NCBI RefSeq assembly: GCF_000283155.1
Contig: NW_004454159.1
Coordinates: 20,691,602 to 20,755,601, forward strand
Source of the DNA: Ceratotherium simum simum
Lineage: Eukaryota > Chordata > Mammalia > Perissodactyla > Rhinocerotidae
Length of the DNA: 64,000 nt
Direction of reading: 5' to 3'
The position numbers were made by a program, and so were the translations under genes. Under the pieces are notes generated by a model. That model made no database searches and was not told where the DNA came from. It saw nothing but the letters and a program-made list of their open reading frames with translations. Of the stretch, positions 1 through 13,820 are shown piece after piece (the first letter of the stretch is position 1; every line of letters starts with the position of its first letter).

Positions 1-1259
1 AAATATCATTGCTTTAAAAAAACCATGGTAAGGAACATCTTGTAGGTAAGAGGATTCTATTTACCTTAAATTACCTTGATTTCAGACAAGAAAAGAGGAC
101 AAAATTAAGATTACATATTGCCATCTTCTGTGTCAATTAATGTAAACAAATCAGACTTGTTTCATAAATATGAATACAGCCTTGTTAAATAATGAAGCTG
201 TTTGAAACAAGCTGCCCTTAATTTCTAGATATAAAATAGGTAATAATATCCATAATTTCTAAAGCATCAGCAATTTATTCTTAATGAAGGAAATTTAGAT
301 TTGGGTTTTATATCTAACTTAATTGCATAATGAAAGAATGGGGGACAGAGATGCTTTGACTCCGCCCGATCTTGATGGTATGCAGAGACTGCAAACTGAG
401 CTGAAAAAGAAATTCCAAATTTGTACCAGTGAATTATAAAAGCACAAAAAAAGATTCAAGATATATACCCAAAAATATGGTTGTTGTAAATTATTTCTTT
501 TATGTGTACTTCAAAACATATTCTTCGTATTTAAGAAACAATCACTACTTAAAAATTTGATTGGTGTCATAGCCACACCACATACTTGCCTTACACCCCA
601 ATGCACTAACACACACACACACACACACACGTGTGTACAAAACAGCCCATTGGATAAGTAGGTCATAGTATTTATCTTCCAACTTTAAAACTTTTCATGG
701 CAGCAGACTGATGCTTGGGAAAAAATTGAATCATTTTTTTTATAAGTTGCATCTTTCCAAATCACCTCCTCTCCTCAAAGAGAAGCACTGTGGATACTAG
801 GAAAATTGTCAGCAAGATTTCCCCGAAGCTAAACAATTTAAGTTAAAACTCCATGCCTTCCAATTTGTTCAGATTTCTTGTCTTCTATAGTTAAACTGAA
901 GGGGAAAAAGTGTTCAGTGAAATGTCTACTCAGCGATTCTATCAATTTAGGAGCAGGGTCAAACAAGCAAATAAATCATGCAATAAGCCTCGTCCACCGG
1001 AAAATGGGTCATCTTTCTGTGAGTAGTAAGACATCTGGATCAAACCAGGTTTAGCTGGTTGAAAATGTCATTTAAGTAGATTCTTTTAACTTGTTCCTGG
1101 GAAAAAAAAAAGTCTCTGACAACTATTTGTCTTCTCAAAGGCACTACTTTCAAATATCTTATCCTGCAAGCCGAAGAATATATTTAATTCCAGAGAAAAG
1201 CCTTTCAGAGCCCTGAGAAATTCTTTTTGTTCAAAACTAATCAATTTTTGCTTTGTGCA
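1..1259. other. Unassigned AT-rich non-coding sequence
   Basis: Apart from the CA microsatellite listed separately, I see no recognisable gene, RNA or repeat. Reading frames are short and broken. Confidence 0.5.
609..636. repeat. (CA)n microsatellite
   Basis: An uninterrupted AC dinucleotide run of about 11 units is followed by three GT units. The join forms a short palindromic ACGT centre. Confidence 0.9.
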
Positions 1260-1264
1260 CAAAA

Positions 1265-1425
1265 GTAAAATACTTTGTCAAACTCTCTGCAGAAATCCTT
1301 TTAGCTGTCTTAAAAAATATATTTGGTGCAGCCCTGGCTGATTTCTGTTATATGGGCAAAAATTTACTTTGTCAAATTATATTCTTCAGAAAGCCTTTCA
1401 GCTGACTTAAAAATCCATTTTGTGT
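1265..1425 (+). repeat. Imperfect direct repeat, about 94 bp period
   Basis: Two related segments of about 65 bp follow each other. Both contain tactttgtcaaa (at 1271 and 1365), then a cagaaa core, an 'agctg' block and a 'cttaaaaa' block ending near 'tttggtg' or 'tttgtg'. They differ by scattered substitutions and small indels, so the duplication is old. A weaker third copy may lie near 1177-1237. Confidence 0.6.
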
Positions 1426-3109
1426 AAAACAATGACCATGCATCAGCTCGGAGTGATTGCACAGTAGTTACTTAGCCTGGCAAATGGCAGCAAAATGTCA
1501 GTTGAAATGAAAGACACACAGCCCAAGGCTTATCAGGGAAAGTGCAGATGATTCATGTAACATCATAAATAAATAACGCCGACTTTGTGTTGAGGTAGGT
1601 TTAACAGCTGAGGTTCCCTTACAAACCATAGTATGTTTCAAAGCAAGAGTAAGGGGGGCCTTACCTGGGGACAGTGACATGCGCTAGGATAAGGTATGGT
1701 GTATTTAATGCTCATATTTCAAGGTCACTAAATGTTATATTCGTGGGTGAACAGGAAAAAAGATCCTCTGCCCAATGACAGGGTGGAACTTAAAGTATCA
1801 TCAAAGTAATGATGGTCATGAAGGGAATGAAATTTCTCACCCAATGCCCAGAACAGCCATATCCTTCTCTAGCACTCTTGTTCTCTTATTGGCTAGCTCT
1901 GGAGTTGCATGGAGGAAGAAAGGGATTGGAAATGTACAAAGGGTAAAAATAAAGATGAAGAGCCTGGTTTTAGCTCATGGAATACCAGTTCCTGACAATA
2001 GAATGGTGCCCTCAACCAGATAACAAGGGCAGTTGCACAGGGTCCCATCCTCAGAGGGTCCTATGTTTCGTTTAACACTCTGATGTCACCACATTGAAAT
2101 CCATAATATTTTGAACAAGGGGCCCTGCAGTTTTCATTTTGCATAAGGGCCCTGTGAATTATGTAGCGGGCCATGATCAAGGATAACCAGGTCTTCTTTG
2201 TGACCTTCACAGGTCCTGGGAACTTTGCCTTTAAGGGCCCCTTCCCCCATAAAAACATAAAAAAACTATAGTTTACAATGGCATTGGTATGAAAATGAAC
2301 ATATTAACATTTTCTTTGACCTAAAATTTCTTTTTTTCTGATTTTATAAGACATTAAAGCATTTTCATGGACCCTAAAACTATTGTGGGCCCTGAACTCT
2401 GTCTACTCTGCCCAAAGGGGCAGTAGGCCTTGGGTCACAGTGGGTGGAGATTGGACATCAGCAGCCCATTGCTGACACTGCCATCAAGTTGACATGTGCT
2501 TGTGGGGAATAAATGCTCTTGGACATCAGTTTTGTCACTGAAAGATGGGGTCACATTCTCTAAGCATGTGTGCTATATAATAGAGAACACATGTGGCCCT
2601 TGCTGCAACTAACAAGTAAATAAAGAAAAGCTTCCCAAGTCCTCGGCCTTTTCCATAAGACCCTGAAGTGTTCTAAAAGTTCAAATCAGAATCATATTTC
2701 TTCAGAGCTGATTCAGCTTGTGGCAACCATATCACACACTTTAGCCTTACTCTGCTATCATTTTAGTGTTAGATGGCAACACAGGCATTCAACAAATGGC
2801 TGAGTGTTCAGAATTAATCTGCAGATGACTCTTCTACCTCTAGACCTATTTATTTTGATGTGTCTTTTAACGTCATCCAAGGCACCTGATGACTTCCTCT
2901 TACCCCCTCTGGAAACCCAGGGAACCCTACCGTAGAGTCCCATGGGGACCCCAGGTGCTCTGAAGTCAAACTCCATGTTTTGTGTGTTTCACTTTCCTTC
3001 TTCACTGCCCTCCATCAAAACTTTTGTGTCCCGGTGGCTCTGATATCTGCCCACACAAAGCCTGGAACTATGAATGATGAGTTTCAATGGAACTTAAGAA
3101 TTCTCTAGC
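1426..3109. other. Mostly unassigned non-coding sequence
   Basis: No gene is visible. The part at about 2040-2420 repeats 'gggccc'-centred strings (gggccctgcag, gggccctgtgaa, gggccctgaac) and looks like an old interspersed repeat that I cannot name. The rest shows nothing recognisable. Confidence 0.4.
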
Positions 3110-3285
3110 TTGGTGTTTCTCAGCCCTGGCTGTACACCAATATTACTAGAGAATAGGAAAAATCAGATATCCTGGCCTCACCCCTAAACCTGTTGAATCC
3201 AGGTCTCCAGAGAAGGTATTTGGGCATTTGTGCTTTTACAAAGTTGCCCAGGTAATGCTAATGTTTGGGTTGATAACCTACACAC
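3110..3285. mobile_element. hAT-Charlie non-autonomous relic, MER5/MER58-like
   Basis: The left end resembles the terminal inverted repeat of this group ('ttggtgtttctcagccctgg', compare the usual ggttctcaaccctggc). The middle has the typical 'cctggcctcaccccta' block. The right side has 'cccaggtaatgctaatg', the usual mirror of the left arm. The right terminal repeat is decayed. Exact subfamily is uncertain. Confidence 0.6.
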
Positions 3286-5934
3286 TCTTTCAGCTGGTCA
3301 ACTGATGCAAGACTCACTTTTAGAGCCTTCCTGACCTTACTTTGTTCTGCGTGTGGAAGAAAGACATGCTAGTGAATAGCTGTCAAATATGATCACTCTT
3401 ATGGGAGATATCTATATAATAAAATATTATCTTCTGTCTTTTTGGCTCATCCTATATAACACATGGGACCATGGCATGGATTTTTACTGAATTTGAAAGA
3501 TATATTCGGGGTGGTCAATTAAAGTATAGGCTATGTGGCACGTGCACAATTTATTTTAGAAGCCTCTGGGAGAACCTCAGATAGATTGGCACATTTTCAG
3601 AGTGGCTGAACTGAGGTGCACAATGAGAGACCTGTGTGACTGCCTTAGGGAGGACATGGAATACATATTAAGATGTTGTGGGCAGAGAAGACCAAAAATG
3701 AATTCAAATATGAGCCTTAAATCAAAAGCCAGGAGCGAGAAATTCTTGAATGTAGTCATTGATTTGCGATTGAGCTGTTTCTCACAAAAGCAATGTTGCA
3801 TAGTTTTGCTTCAGGTGTAATGTTGGATGCTCAATAAACATTTACAGTTGGTGTTTAATAAATGCTTTTTGCTTAAATGAATCATGTAGATGGGCTCCTT
3901 GAGATAAATCATCTACAATTACATATTTTTTGTTAAATAATCGCCTTTTTTGATTTGCTGTCAAAGTTGAGAGATTACACAACTTATAAATTTCATATTC
4001 ATCACTTTCAAAATATAAATTAAATTTTTTTTCACCTTTTGCAGTTTCTTCTAGACACTCCATGTGGGTATTTCTGAATTTAAGACATTTCAAGGAGCCT
4101 CTTATCTTACCTAGAATTTGCTGCATAACCTGGGTTCATTCTTGCCATATTCTTCAGACTGCTCTGTTAGGCTCAAACAATGAAAGAGTTTTAACAGTAT
4201 AAAACATTTTAAACATCACTTAAAATGCCAAGATTATTCGCTGAAAGCTGGCAGCCCTGAGAACAGTCTTTGTTTTGAATTGTGAAGGCAGGCCCCATCG
4301 TGAAAGTCTATAGAAGGGAATCTGCATCCAGGGTGCTTTGGACCTCGGTCTCTTTTGTATGGTTTGCAGTGATGAGAGAGTAGGAATTGAGAACCTAATT
4401 TATCAAGTTAACATTCCAAGAGTAGCTCACTTTATGGACCTCCATCTCCTAGGTCAAGGTCTTAAATTCTTAAGCCTGTTGTCTGGGATACTCTTGTAAG
4501 TGCAACCATCATTCCTGGTGTGGTTGTTCTTAATAATTACCCATCTCTCAGGGCTCTTCAGTGAACTTTGCTTTCCCTACTCTTCTGCTGTTCCCTAAGT
4601 ATTGTGTCTCAGTAGGGATGTCCTATTGTATTTTTTAATTCTCACTTCAACAATGGCTCTGATTTTGCAGATTCCTCCAAATAACAACAAAATTAGCTAT
4701 AGTCACCAAAACACCCCAGATTTTCACAATTATCTGTTTATGTATACAAGGTATAAAAAAACCTCATTATGCAGTGCTTACTTATGCCCAATACTTATTC
4801 AAGTTTATAGACTTTTCTGCCTAACTCCAGATCTCCATTTGCAGTAAATTATGTAAAGTCAGGTAGTTAAGACAAGAGAGGATCATTGTATTTATAACAC
4901 AAGACCTTATATGGTATGTAAATTACATGCTCACTCTTCTTATGGCTCAACAGGATATTCTAGGGAATTTTTCTTATCAGTTCATGCGTTTGATGCTTCC
5001 CCATTAGCAGATAACAGAGAAAGAACATCTTTTGGAAGCAAGAAAAAGTTTCTAAACATGTGTGCTTTTATGAAGATGGTTTGGAATATGGTATTAGGTA
5101 TTTCAATTTCACTGGGCATGATCAGAAATAAATCACACCTTTAGTCATGGTCTGTGTCTCTACAATAGTTTTATACGTTTACATGTGAGTGAATTTGATT
5201 TATTTCTCTTGTGTCCACTCAAATTATTCTATCCTATTAGTATTTATGTCAGCTAGGTCAGATAGTGTTTTATACATGGGCCCTTGACTCTCTTCAGATT
5301 CCAGTTTCATTGTGGGTCTGTTAAAAGGTCACTTTAACCTCTCTGCAAAATGAAGAGCATAGAGATGTACAGCTTTTCTGTCACTTTACCGATACACGTC
5401 AGTAAACATTCAGCTGGGCTTGCACCATAGAAAAGCTGTCTAGATACAAACGATGACAGGAGGAATAATCAAAATAATTCTGAGCTTCAAATCTAATCCT
5501 ATAGGAAGTGTTATGATGGAGACTCCTGGGCAAAAATTACATGATAATTTCTATGTAGAAAACAATTGATGCTGGCTTTGCCTCCCTCCCCCTGATACCA
5601 TGCTGAGTAATGTCCTCTAGCTTTGGAGGCCCTCGAGTTACAGCCAGACGGTGATTATTTGTCAGATAATGCTATCAGGCTTACAAAGACATTCAGAGTG
5701 CTCCAGCAAGGAAATAAATGACTCCCGCATCCTTTTTGGTGAAAAAAGAAAGAAAAGATGATGAGACTCACAGCAATAAGCATTCTAAGAGGCTACAATG
5801 GGTTGAATGTGGACTATGTGTTGGTAAAATTCCAAGTTCATTGCCAATATTACTGAAATGTATTTTCTCCATATAATGAGACATGGTTTTTGCATTTCAG
5901 AGTGGGGATAGTAGAGACTTGAAATTTATTAAAT
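3286..5934. other. Mostly unassigned non-coding sequence with one SINE/LINE 3' tail
   Basis: Near 3825-3885 the string 'gatgctcaataaacattt' resembles the shared 3' tail of L2 and MIR elements on the plus strand. No other assignable feature is seen. The segment 5560-5720 is comparatively GC-balanced and could be unique conserved sequence, but nothing specific supports this. Confidence 0.4.
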
Positions 5935-6085
5935 GAGTACCCTCTGTCAAGTGATTTGGTTATGTTAGCTCATTCAATTCTCTCAGTAATCATGCAAGAA
6001 TAGATGTTGTCCCTTAATCCAGAGGAAGAAAGTGAGATCCAGAGAGCTTTAATGACCTGTTCAAGGTCACCTGTAAGTAAGAAGT
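5935..6085 (-). mobile_element. MIR SINE fragment
   Basis: Read on the minus strand this is the MIR core. On the plus strand it shows 'gctcattcaattctctcagtaa', then a degraded 'agaggaagaaagtgagatcc' in place of gatgaggaaactgaggcac, then 'cctgttcaaggtcacctg'. It is strongly diverged, as expected for a SINE from before the placental radiation. Confidence 0.75.
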
Positions 6086-9000
6086 TTGTTGTCAGCAAAA
6101 TCTATGGTTAGTTATCAAAAATTGTGGTTGTACGCTTATAGCAAATTCTCTCTTATTTGTGCTCCTTTCAGAATATTTGGTGCCAACTGGAATTTAGACC
6201 AAGTGAATATTTTTGTCTAATTGGGAAGATCTGGTGGCACGTATGACTTTGGGAACTTGGTTCTCTGGTACTGTGAAAAACTTTCGTACATCTCAGGCAT
6301 TTGGTCCTTGGTTTCTTGGGGCACCCACATCCTTGGGATATTATCCTGTGCTTACTCTTGATGACAAAGCACTTGGGGGTGGTCCTTTGCTGTTTTGACT
6401 TCTCCCTTTCTTTTGAGGGATTTACTGTTACATGACAAGTCTGAGTCGTGGGGGTTTTCTCTGTAACTGGTCACAGCTGGGGAAGGTTATATTCCGCATT
6501 TACATAGGATTAAAGAAATCTTGTAAGGCCCTGTAAAAAAAAACGTTCTTGTAAAAATAGATAACAAATAAATAAATAGCAAGTAGGTGTGTCTGTTTAT
6601 GGTAGAATCTTTTCTCTCTTTACGTGGTAGAGAATTTTCCTCAATATGCAGTAAGGTAAAGTGAGCATTCTGGCTTCAGCCCTGATACTGATATAAGAGC
6701 AGAGTAAGGACACTTATTTCCCTCCAACCGTTAACAGGCTGCCTTTTCTGCCATGCACTTCATGTTCACTTGCTTTAACAAGATTTACACAGGCCTCACT
6801 CACTTAGTAAATGCTTCAAAAGCGTTTTAAGGCAGAGATCTTTAAAAGCAAAATGCACGTCTCAGCCCTCAGTCTGAAGCCTACTGCACAGAGCTCACTG
6901 ATTTAAATGTGTGCTGCAGTTAAAAGGAAACCATGCCAGCTCTCTAATTTTTCTAGTTCTGATTTCTGCTCTATTGCTTTCATTCCTTTTATTGAATCCC
7001 CCCTCAATTCTATTAAAATAATGACTTTTAAAAGTTCTACTGAGCGAAATTTGAGAATTAATGGATGTTGGCTTTTTCAGTGCATGGTAGGAGGAAGAGA
7101 GAGGGTCATGTGGGTATGGTCATAGAAGAATCCGGAAAGAGATGACCGGGAGCTTGTGCAGACTTTAAAGCAGAGGGTTAAATCTTGCTGGTAGCCCTGT
7201 AAAATGTGTTTAGAGGTGGTGGAAATTAATTCCTATGAACGGCAATCTGTAAATAAGAAACTCTGAAGTGTAAGGGTAATGAAGCAAGCCAAAAAACATT
7301 TCTCTAAAGAAAAACACACACTAAGCTCCTTTGACCACTTAGCTCTTGCAATCAGCACTTTAGAAAACCCTACACCAAGCTCTACTTGTTTTTCCACCAG
7401 AGAAATAGATGAGAGAATTATATGAACTAAAAGATTTTTAAAATATTGATTTGAAGAAATATAGGGTAATAAAAAGAATGAGCCAAAGAAAAAGGAAATT
7501 GTCTTTTTCTTGGCAACTCACACTTCCACACTGAGTCGCATTACTATTACAAAAAATGTTTTCCAGAGATGAAATATTACGTAGACAGTGTGAAGGGAAG
7601 GACTGAGGACATGGACAATTTGCATACATTTAGCTCTCTTAATATGATTAGGCAGGAGAATCAGTGACACTGCAGCTAAAAGCTAGAGATGAACTAACCA
7701 ACGCTTTATCTCCCGTTGCCAAGGACTGCATGATGAACTCTGCAGTGACCCAAATTTATTACAGAATAGTGCTCATTGCTGCTGTACCAAGCACTCTGTT
7801 GCAATTACAGCACATTAGGCAGAGGAACAAATCTCAAGGGGAAATGTCTAGTGTTTTAATCAAGTAGTAGAAAAGTCAGGGTGCATAAAAATCACCCTGA
7901 GAGAGAGAGAGATATATGTATCTCCCATCTGTACATGTGCATCTCTATCTGATAATAGTCCTAATTTTGCCCAGAAAAAGATTTTATTATATACAGGAGC
8001 CATGAATGTACAGTGCCCTCACTTCATCTTTTCTCCACTGTAGTCCAGTTTTTTCTTATATTATATTCTCAGTCTTCAAGAACCTAGAAGCTGAGGGAAG
8101 TTACACAGGATAAAATAAGCATTTGGAAGAATAATTTATTATGTGATATTTTTGCCTGTCTTCATTTTCCCAAGAAGTATTCCTTTATTTTCCTTATCTA
8201 CTTTTTTTTTTTTTTGAACAGTAAGAGCTTCTCTGGTTTTCAGCAATTTGATTGCCTCAGGACAGACCAAGTGACATCATCCCAAAGGACGTATTTTAGT
8301 ATTTAGGGAAACAGAAAAGTCCATGCTACAAGGATGCTGAATCTGATAAGTCATTGATTAGTCGTAATGGATGAGAGGAAAGCTTGTATAAACGTAATGT
8401 TAGAAGACACTATTAACATGTTTTATAGGAGAAACAAGCAATTGTTTTACACAATTCCCTGAAATATCTTCCAGGAAAGATTTAAGAATTATAAATTTGG
8501 ATCACAAATAAATTGAGTCGGTGTAATTAAAGTTTATCAAGAAACTGAGGGTAAAACAGTGGGAGGGGGAAAAGAAAGAAAAAGGAAGCAACAAGGAGAA
8601 AAGGAAAGACTGCAAGGAAGAACCTGGTTAGGTCTGCACTCACAAGCCATTGTGAAAGAGTTTGTTTTTGTTGACACTGTGTATGTTTTAAATAATCTGT
8701 AGCTTACAAAGTCATTTAAAGTTGTGAAACTGATTTGTGTGGGTAATCACAGCCTAAAAAAAGAACATTCAGCTATTTTAAAGCTACAGCTGTGGTAATT
8801 TTCCTGATCATAACATTTCAGAACTCCTTGTTGATATCTTTTTTTATGGTAAAGGCATTCACTATCTCAAAAAGCTAGCTAAAATATGTGTTATGTGAAA
8901 GATCCATATTTGCATCTTGAGAAGGACGCGCATAAATAAGGGACATGCAGCACACCCATGGCAATTATATTCTCAGCAACTCCTGTGGTAAACACCTATG

Positions 9001-11551
9001 TCTTTTTAGTAAATGCTCATTTTCAGTAGGAAGTGCTGTATCATGGTAAGTGGTCATACATTTGGTTTATATTGTCCTTGTGAATGTCTGTGTATCTCTC
9101 CCACTCTCATGTAACACACAGTAGACACTCATGAAGACAAGCACATATGGAGGAGGGTTTAAATGTTTTGTTTCTTATTACAATCACACTGCCAGGTCCT
9201 CTAAAATGCACCCGGGGAGTTGAGAGCCAACACTTTCACGAAATGCCAGTAATATGATTTTAAGCCCTTACACAAATGCAGCTCCATCAATATTTCTTTA
9301 GCATGTGATTTCTACTTCTTGGACCTGCAATCAAAGGGAATTTACATCTTCCAACGTGGTCAATTTTTACTACCAATTGCGCATGTTTGATTTTGTGAGG
9401 TACTAAACAATCTATCGACAAATTAGATCAGTAGAACACCATTTTAGTAGTAGAGAGATTGCTTCTTTCTATAATTTATAAGTTCACCTTTTCCTGTTTT
9501 GCCCTTTCTGGAGTATTAAATAAAGGCATAGTGAGGTACATTGGAGAGCAGTGAAAGAAAATGAGATGTCAGAGAAGTGGACAAGTCAGGGTTGAGGAGA
9601 GAACCTAAAAAGCACAATAGATTTTTTCAAAGTAAGATCTATGACAGAATAAGGGAAGGTCTGTAGAGAGCATGAAATTAAACAAGATGGACTAACAGAG
9701 ATGGAGAGGTCTGCAGAAAGGCAGCTGCGGACCCAGCAACAGGGAGACATTTTTCTGATATCAGTGGAAGTGAGAACTGGAGACAGGGCTATTACAGTAA
9801 ACAGAGAAAGACAAATGAAGCAATAGAAAAAGACACATATATACAAGTCTCTGTGAATAGTCCCCCAAGAAAGATAGCAAAGTCAAAAAAGCATTCACCA
9901 ATATATACAAGCTGGAGAGGACATTATCATTATTTAGTCTTTACAGAGTACTTTCTATTTGGAAAGAGCTTTCATTTTATTTTTCTCAAGTGTAAACCCA
10001 TGAGGGAGCAATCAATATTATTATCCGACCAGGTGCCCTAAGCTTCAGGGGGTCCCCTGGAGCACAACTTCACACCAAATATGATGTGAATGATTCCCCC
10101 CGGGTCATGCTAAACTTGGAGCCACACTGCCCTTCCTGATCCATCTTGATTGTTCCCCTTACCTTTCAACGTCCATCCAGACCTTTGCTCTTGCAGGCTC
10201 TTCAGCCTGCCCTCACCTGTGCTTGTGAAAAATCTAACAGAGCCATAAAGTAAGCTCAGGCCATATCTCCTCGCTGAGGTTTTTTCCACATTCTAATTCA
10301 TGCCCTTTCTTCCAAAACTGGACTGATCTTCCTTCCTCTGTTACACAGCAAGTGATCCATTGGAGGGTCTGGACTTTCTACAGGAAGAGGCTTAAAAATA
10401 GCAACCTGGAAGAGAGGACAAGGGAATTAAAAATGTATTTGCATAGTAAACATACTGCTTTTACTTACATTTGAGTTTTCAGGGCAGGATTTGGGATTGG
10501 TAGAGATTATGCAGAGGTTAAATCTTCCCCATGGCACCCTTTGGCAGCACCAACTATGTTTTATATCATAGGGTTTATACCTTATAAAATGTATACATAA
10601 AGGACTTTTTCAGAATCGGAATGAGTTTTATCTTTATCTTTCATAGAATGTAACAGAATGTAATGCCTTTCACTTAGTGTTTTTTAAAAATAGAAAATAA
10701 ACTTTGAGCAAATATTGAAAATACATACTCATGTTCTAAAACATTAATGCTTGGTGTAAAGCATTAAGCTCAATCAAGTTTCTGGTCAAGTGAAAAAAAT
10801 TTATTTTCTATTTTGTTCTATAATTTAACCCCAAATAGCCTGTCTCTCTCTCTCTCATTTTAGGACACTGATAAAAACTGACCCATAAAACAATTTCTTA
10901 GGCCAGTTTGGGTTTTGAAAACCCAAAGTTTTCAGAACATTTTGCTACATGGCCAGACAGAGAAACAAATGGATTGTGAAATATTTTTTTTTCCAGTGTA
11001 ATTCACTCTAAAGTAAAGATGGGTGGAGACATACCACAAACAGATTTTAACTCATGTTTAATCAATTGTTTAATTTATTTTTGCTACTGTTTACTTGGGC
11101 TGTTTACAGAGGAGCCCAAGGAGTTGTAATGTAGAATCCCTCAGAAGTTAATTTATCTTCCTGCCTCAATCTATAGTCTGAATGTTTGGATTCAAATAAT
11201 ATTCCCAAGTTAATATTTAATATTCTATATTTTTATTTAAATATTAATAAAAATATAATCTCTCTAAATATTATCTCTCACCAGTTAGGAAATTTTCCAA
11301 ATTAGTTAGGAATTTTCCAAAACCTTTATATTTAGAAAATTTATTTTTTTATTTGTTTTTCACAGGAGCTATAAAGTCTAGAGCCCATATACAAATGTAT
11401 TACTAATAACTGCTAACTTAATGAGCTTGAAATACAAAGTTTTTTGCATCAAAAGAAAGTGCACGTTCTGTCAAATATCTGCCCAGCCACCTTGTCGTAT
11501 ATGGTATTCTCTCTGCAGCTGATGCAGGGAATAACCATTTCTTATACCAAC
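6086..11551. other. Long, mostly unassigned non-coding stretch
   Basis: No gene is recognised. A weak MIR-like block (minus) may sit at 9930-10025 ('gagtactttctatttggaaa', 'cccatgagggagcaat'). A weak L2-like block may sit at 10130-10420. Short T and A runs occur at 8203-8216 and elsewhere. A degenerate tandem pair built on 'agttaggaa(a)ttttccaaa' lies at about 11285-11330. The rest shows nothing I can assign. Confidence 0.4.
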
Positions 11552-12079
11552 TGTATTAGTCAGAATTCTCCAGAGAAACAGAACCAATAGGATGTATATA
11601 GCGATAGATATATAGAAAGAGATTTATTAAGATGCATTGGCTCACACAATTTTGGAGGTTGAGAGGTCCCACAATCTGCTGTCTGCAAGATGGAGAGCCA
11701 GGCAAGCTGGTGGTGTAGTTCACATTCAAGCCCAAAGATCTAAGAACCAGGGGAGCCAATGGTGTAAGTCTCAGTCTGAGTCCAAAGTCCTGGGAACCAA
11801 GAGTGTCAATGTCAAATGTCAGAGGGTAGAGAAGATGAATGTCCCAGCTTAAGCAGAGAGCAAATTTGCTTTTTCTCAGCCTTTTTGTTCTATTCAGGAC
11901 CTCAATGGACTGGATGATGCCCACCTACGTTAGTAAGGGTAGATCTTTACTCAGTCTATCAATTCAAATGTTAATCTCTTCCAGAAATACCCTCATAGAC
12001 ACACCCAGAAATAATATTTTACCAGCTATCTGGGCATCCCTTAGCCCAGTCAAGTTGACACACAAAATTAACCATCACA
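11552..12079 (-). mobile_element. Solo LTR-like element, MaLR/ERVL-type ends (family A, copy 1)
   Basis: The element is bounded by TG and CA ends when read on the minus strand (tgtgatggttaa ... gactaataca). It is flanked by an imperfect 5 bp duplication, ccaac on the left and ccagc on the right. Both traits fit an LTR of the ERVL/MaLR class. A second copy of the same family lies in the opposite orientation at 43322-43785; shared strings include 'tctctggaga', 'cctattggttct' and 'tgtgggtgggcatcacccaat'-like text. No internal viral genes are present. I do not recall the family name with certainty. Confidence 0.65.
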
Positions 12080-12639
12080 CCAGCCCAGGAAATGCATCAA
12101 ATGTGTGAAGCCAGAATTAAATTTGGAGTTAGAAAATCCAGCTGAGTTCTGGCTGCCATCGCTATAAGCAAATGAGGTATGACCTTTTTATATCTGAATC
12201 CTCAAGATATAATCACTTGATCCAATAGTTGTGCTCTTCACTGATCTCCCCAGGCAGTAGGAATATCTTTACCCCAGATCCCGGATCTATATTAAATGGG
12301 GCGGAAAACCAAACGGCAACTCTTTGGAGTAAGAATTTTAGTTGGCTCACTCTGCATGCTCTTTGAATGGCTTTTGCTGCCCCAATGTTGACCTGTACAT
12401 TTTTCAATTACAATTAGACTCATCACATGCTCAGTGATGATCAAAGAGCAGCAGCCATATTGCACTCTTTCTCACCCCCATTCTGTTAAGTATTCTTCTT
12501 GTGCTCGACTTCCTGAGTCCCTTAGCCATTTGTAGTCATATATCTAAGATCCTACCTGTATTCCTACCTTTGTCCCAATAGCTCACTAGATGTCTCAGCT
12601 TCCTTCTAGGAACCTGCCTTGTATTTGTCATTCTTATCT
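12080..12639. other. Unassigned non-coding sequence
   Basis: Nothing recognisable between the LTR-like element and the L2 fragment. Confidence 0.4.
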
Positions 12640-12885
12640 CTGGACACTGGCGTCCTCTTTGAACATTGGCCCAGTTGCCCCATCACGATATTTCGTGTCA
12701 CTTGGGTATATTTTCTGTGTTGTACTTAAGCATTACTTGATACTTCTTTGTTTATTTGTTTCTTGACTGTCTCCTTCTAAGTGAAATTTAAGTATGGTGA
12801 ACGTTTGGTCCTTACTTATCTGTTCTTTATTTCCAGTACCTAGAACAACTTGGCTCAATAATTGTTTAGTGAATGCATAAACTCT
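12640..12885 (+). mobile_element. L2 LINE 3' fragment
   Basis: The segment ends with 'tccagtacctagaacaactt' and 'ggctcaataattgttt', a diverged form of the L2 3' end (cagtgcctagcacagtgcctggcacat ... gctcaataaatgttt). Upstream sequence with 'gactgtctccttctaagtg' is compatible with the adjacent part of L2. Confidence 0.6.
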
Positions 12886-13539
12886 GTAACGGGAAAATAG
12901 TCAAGATGCTCACTGCGTTTCTGCCTGGATTTTTGAGTATTGGCTTCCTGGATATCTTGGGTAACTGTTACTTCAAGGACTTGTGGTGCTAACAGCTTTT
13001 GCGAACACTGCCTGGAGAATGTAGTACCCTTGGATGCCAAGACAAACCTCAAAGCATCCACTGTCAGCTGAGCCTCAGCACAACTCTTGTGCCAGGTGAC
13101 TTTCTAGTAAGAAACATCTGGTCCAAGGTCAGCAATTAAATGACATTGATGCCATCACCTCCTCTCCCGTTCCAAAGAATGACACGGCTAATCGTTGAGG
13201 ACTCTGTCCCACTCAGTCAAGCACAGCTTCGCATTCACAAGACTTCAGTTTAGCCAATACCAACTGACCTGAAGTGACATCTTTGTCATTCCAGAGCTAA
13301 TCCAACTTCAAACTGAATACAGAAAGCCGTAACAGATCCTTCAGCACCTACTTAAGCAATATTCATGAAAAGGATGCATCACTTTACTCTTAGCATTTAG
13401 AAGAGTACTAAATTTTAGGAAGTTCTCCTAAAGTGGACCCCCAAATCTCTTCATCCACACATGAATCCTAGTTTTGCCCTAGTTTTGTTATATGACAGGC
13501 ATTGTTATAAGTAAATAATTGAAAGAATATTTTCACCAT

Positions 13540-13620
13540 TGTTGAAAATATCTCATTTAATTCCCAGAGCAGGTATCATGACTACCATTGTACTGATAAA
13601 GAAACTGACACACAGAGGTC
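13540..13620 (-). mobile_element. MIR SINE fragment
   Basis: The plus strand shows 'atctcatttaattcccagag', 'caggtatcatgactaccatt' and 'gataaagaaactgacacaca', the inverted MIR core. A short L2-like 3' tail may follow at about 13700-13820 ('aatgcctagaacagta'). Confidence 0.65.
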
Positions 13621-13820
13621 TTCCCATTAATTGCTCTTTCCTTTTTCCTGTCCTTGGACCTTTGTCCTATTTCTGTTACGAACTTCATCTTGTTGCATTA
13701 TGATCAGTTGTGAACATGTTTCTCTCCTATATTAGAGTGTAGCTCTTCAGTGGTACATGTGACATCGTTATCTTAATGCCTAGAACAGTATTTGGGACTC
13801 AGGCAGTGCTTTGTAAAGAT

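Noticed and set aside
11556..11924. 122-codon minus-strand frame
   Set aside because: It lies within the LTR-like element and has no retroviral protein similarity. LTRs of this kind do not code.
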